Source: Calliopsis andreniformis (Eukaryota; Arthropoda; Insecta; Hymenoptera; Andrenidae). From it: a stretch of DNA of 64,000 bases. Made by a program: the position numbers and the translations under genes. Under the pieces are notes generated by a model. The model searched no databases and was not told the origin of the DNA. It saw only the letters and a program-made list of their open reading frames with translations. Shown one piece after another: positions 63,901 to 64,000 of this stretch. Within the stretch, counting starts at the first letter, position 1. Each line of letters begins with the position of its first letter. Location: contig NW_027480504.1 in assembly GCF_051401765.1 (NCBI RefSeq), positions 1,984,001 to 2,048,000 of the forward strand, in the 5' to 3' direction.

Positions 63901-64000
63901 TCAGACATCATCCTCAATCCTCAATCCTCAATCCTCAATCCTCAATCCTCAATCTTCAATCCCTAATACTCAATCTTCAATCCTCAATCCTCAGTCCCCA
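60940..64000 (+). repeat. Right copy of the 19474-bp-offset segment, running off the window
   Basis: It aligns with 41466-44526 through landmarks 61339, 62203, 62691 and 63359, and still matches at the last base of the window, so the real copy is longer than 3.06 kb. Shared private marks include AATAATTGATCTCC (63661/44187) and CAATCACCCAG (63729/44255). Confidence 0.9.
61339..62202 (+). repeat. 864-bp module
   Basis: The GGAC landmark with loop ACTC is at 61339, the 63-bp repeats start at 61661, 61724 and 61787, and the GGAT landmark follows at 62203. It is the partner of 41865-42728. Confidence 0.9.

Larger units (their letters stand above)
1..64000 (+). repeat. 7-bp tandem satellite array (TCCTCAA)n filling the window
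   Basis: From first to last base the sequence is made of head-to-tail copies of TCCTCAA and single-substitution variants (TCTTCAA, TACTCAA, TTCTCAA, TCATCAA, TCGTCAA, CCCTCAA, TCCTCAG, TCCTGAA, TGCTCAA). I found no stretch of inverted orientation and no unrelated insert. The consensus has 3 C, 2 T, 2 A and no G, so strand asymmetry is extreme. All intervals longer than 300 bp between annotated sub-features consist of the same material. Known context: long degenerate short-unit arrays with higher-order structure are typical of eukaryotic constitutive heterochromatin. Inference: this is such a satellite; chromosome position and species are not visible. No promoter, RNA gene or protein gene is supported anywhere in it. 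Confidence 0.98.

Noticed and set aside
1..64000. The array as a telomere
   Set aside because: The unit is not a telomere motif known to me, the copies are strongly degenerate, and kilobase-scale segmental copies are not expected from telomerase synthesis.
1..64000. A previously undescribed multi-gene system
   Set aside because: I looked for any non-repeat sequence on both strands and found none. What is new here, if anything, is the satellite organisation.

Overview
The whole 64-kb window is one uninterrupted satellite array. I see no gene, RNA gene, mobile element, CRISPR array or bacterial-type operon in it. The unit is a 7-bp repeat, TCCTCAA on the + strand (TTGAGGA on the - strand), present as thousands of head-to-tail copies with point variants such as TCTTCAA, TACTCAA, TTCTCAA, CCCTCAA, TCGTCAA and TCCTCAG. 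Orientation never flips. The + strand is C/A/T-rich and very poor in G. Tens of kilobases of degenerate short tandem repeat with nested higher-order structure point to a eukaryotic heterochromatic, pericentromeric or subtelomeric satellite. The sequence does not let me name the species.

Every long + strand open frame is a by-product of the repeat. Three 7-bp units make 21 bp, or seven codons without a stop, and because 7 mod 3 is 1 all three forward frames read the same cyclic peptide, SILNPQS. The - strand unit contains TGA, so every reverse frame stops about every 21 bp. ATG arises where C becomes G (AATGCTCAA), and stops arise from variants such as CCTGAATCC, CCTAGATCC and AATAATC. I therefore annotate no CDS.

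The structure lies in the higher-order repeats. (1) 61 copies of a landmark beginning AATAGAATATCC (or AACAGAATATCC) are spread over the window. 25 of them carry a perfect inverted repeat, ATCCTGA-ATTC-TCAGGAT or a loop variant. (2) A block of three 63-bp repeats (9 heptamers each) occurs 14 times, and in 13 it starts exactly 322 bp after a GGAC-type landmark. The 14th is cut by the window start. (3) Nine modules of 864 bp (one of 865) run from a GGAC-type to a GGAT-type landmark. (4) Ten islands of strongly diverged heptamers, with a CATGG-type landmark, occur only left of 37.2 kb. (5) Large near-identical segmental copies lie at offsets of about 1.5, 1.9, 3.2, 4.6, 7.2, 8.1-8.3, 8.76, 19.5 and 20.4 kb, giving a mosaic.

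Layout: 1-10 kb holds a partial module, diverged islands and the first 864-bp module. 10-15.3 kb is repeated at 18.3-23.4 kb. 16.5-18.7 kb is a noisy stretch with many one-base indels, probably unpolished consensus. 23-28.5 kb combines copies of the 2.7-5 kb and 7.7-9 kb material. 28.5-34.0 kb and 35.6-41.3 kb are a 5.5-kb duplicated pair 7.2 kb apart. 41.5-44.5 kb returns at 60.9 kb and runs off the right edge. 46-60 kb is built from shorter local duplications of 1.5-4.6 kb.
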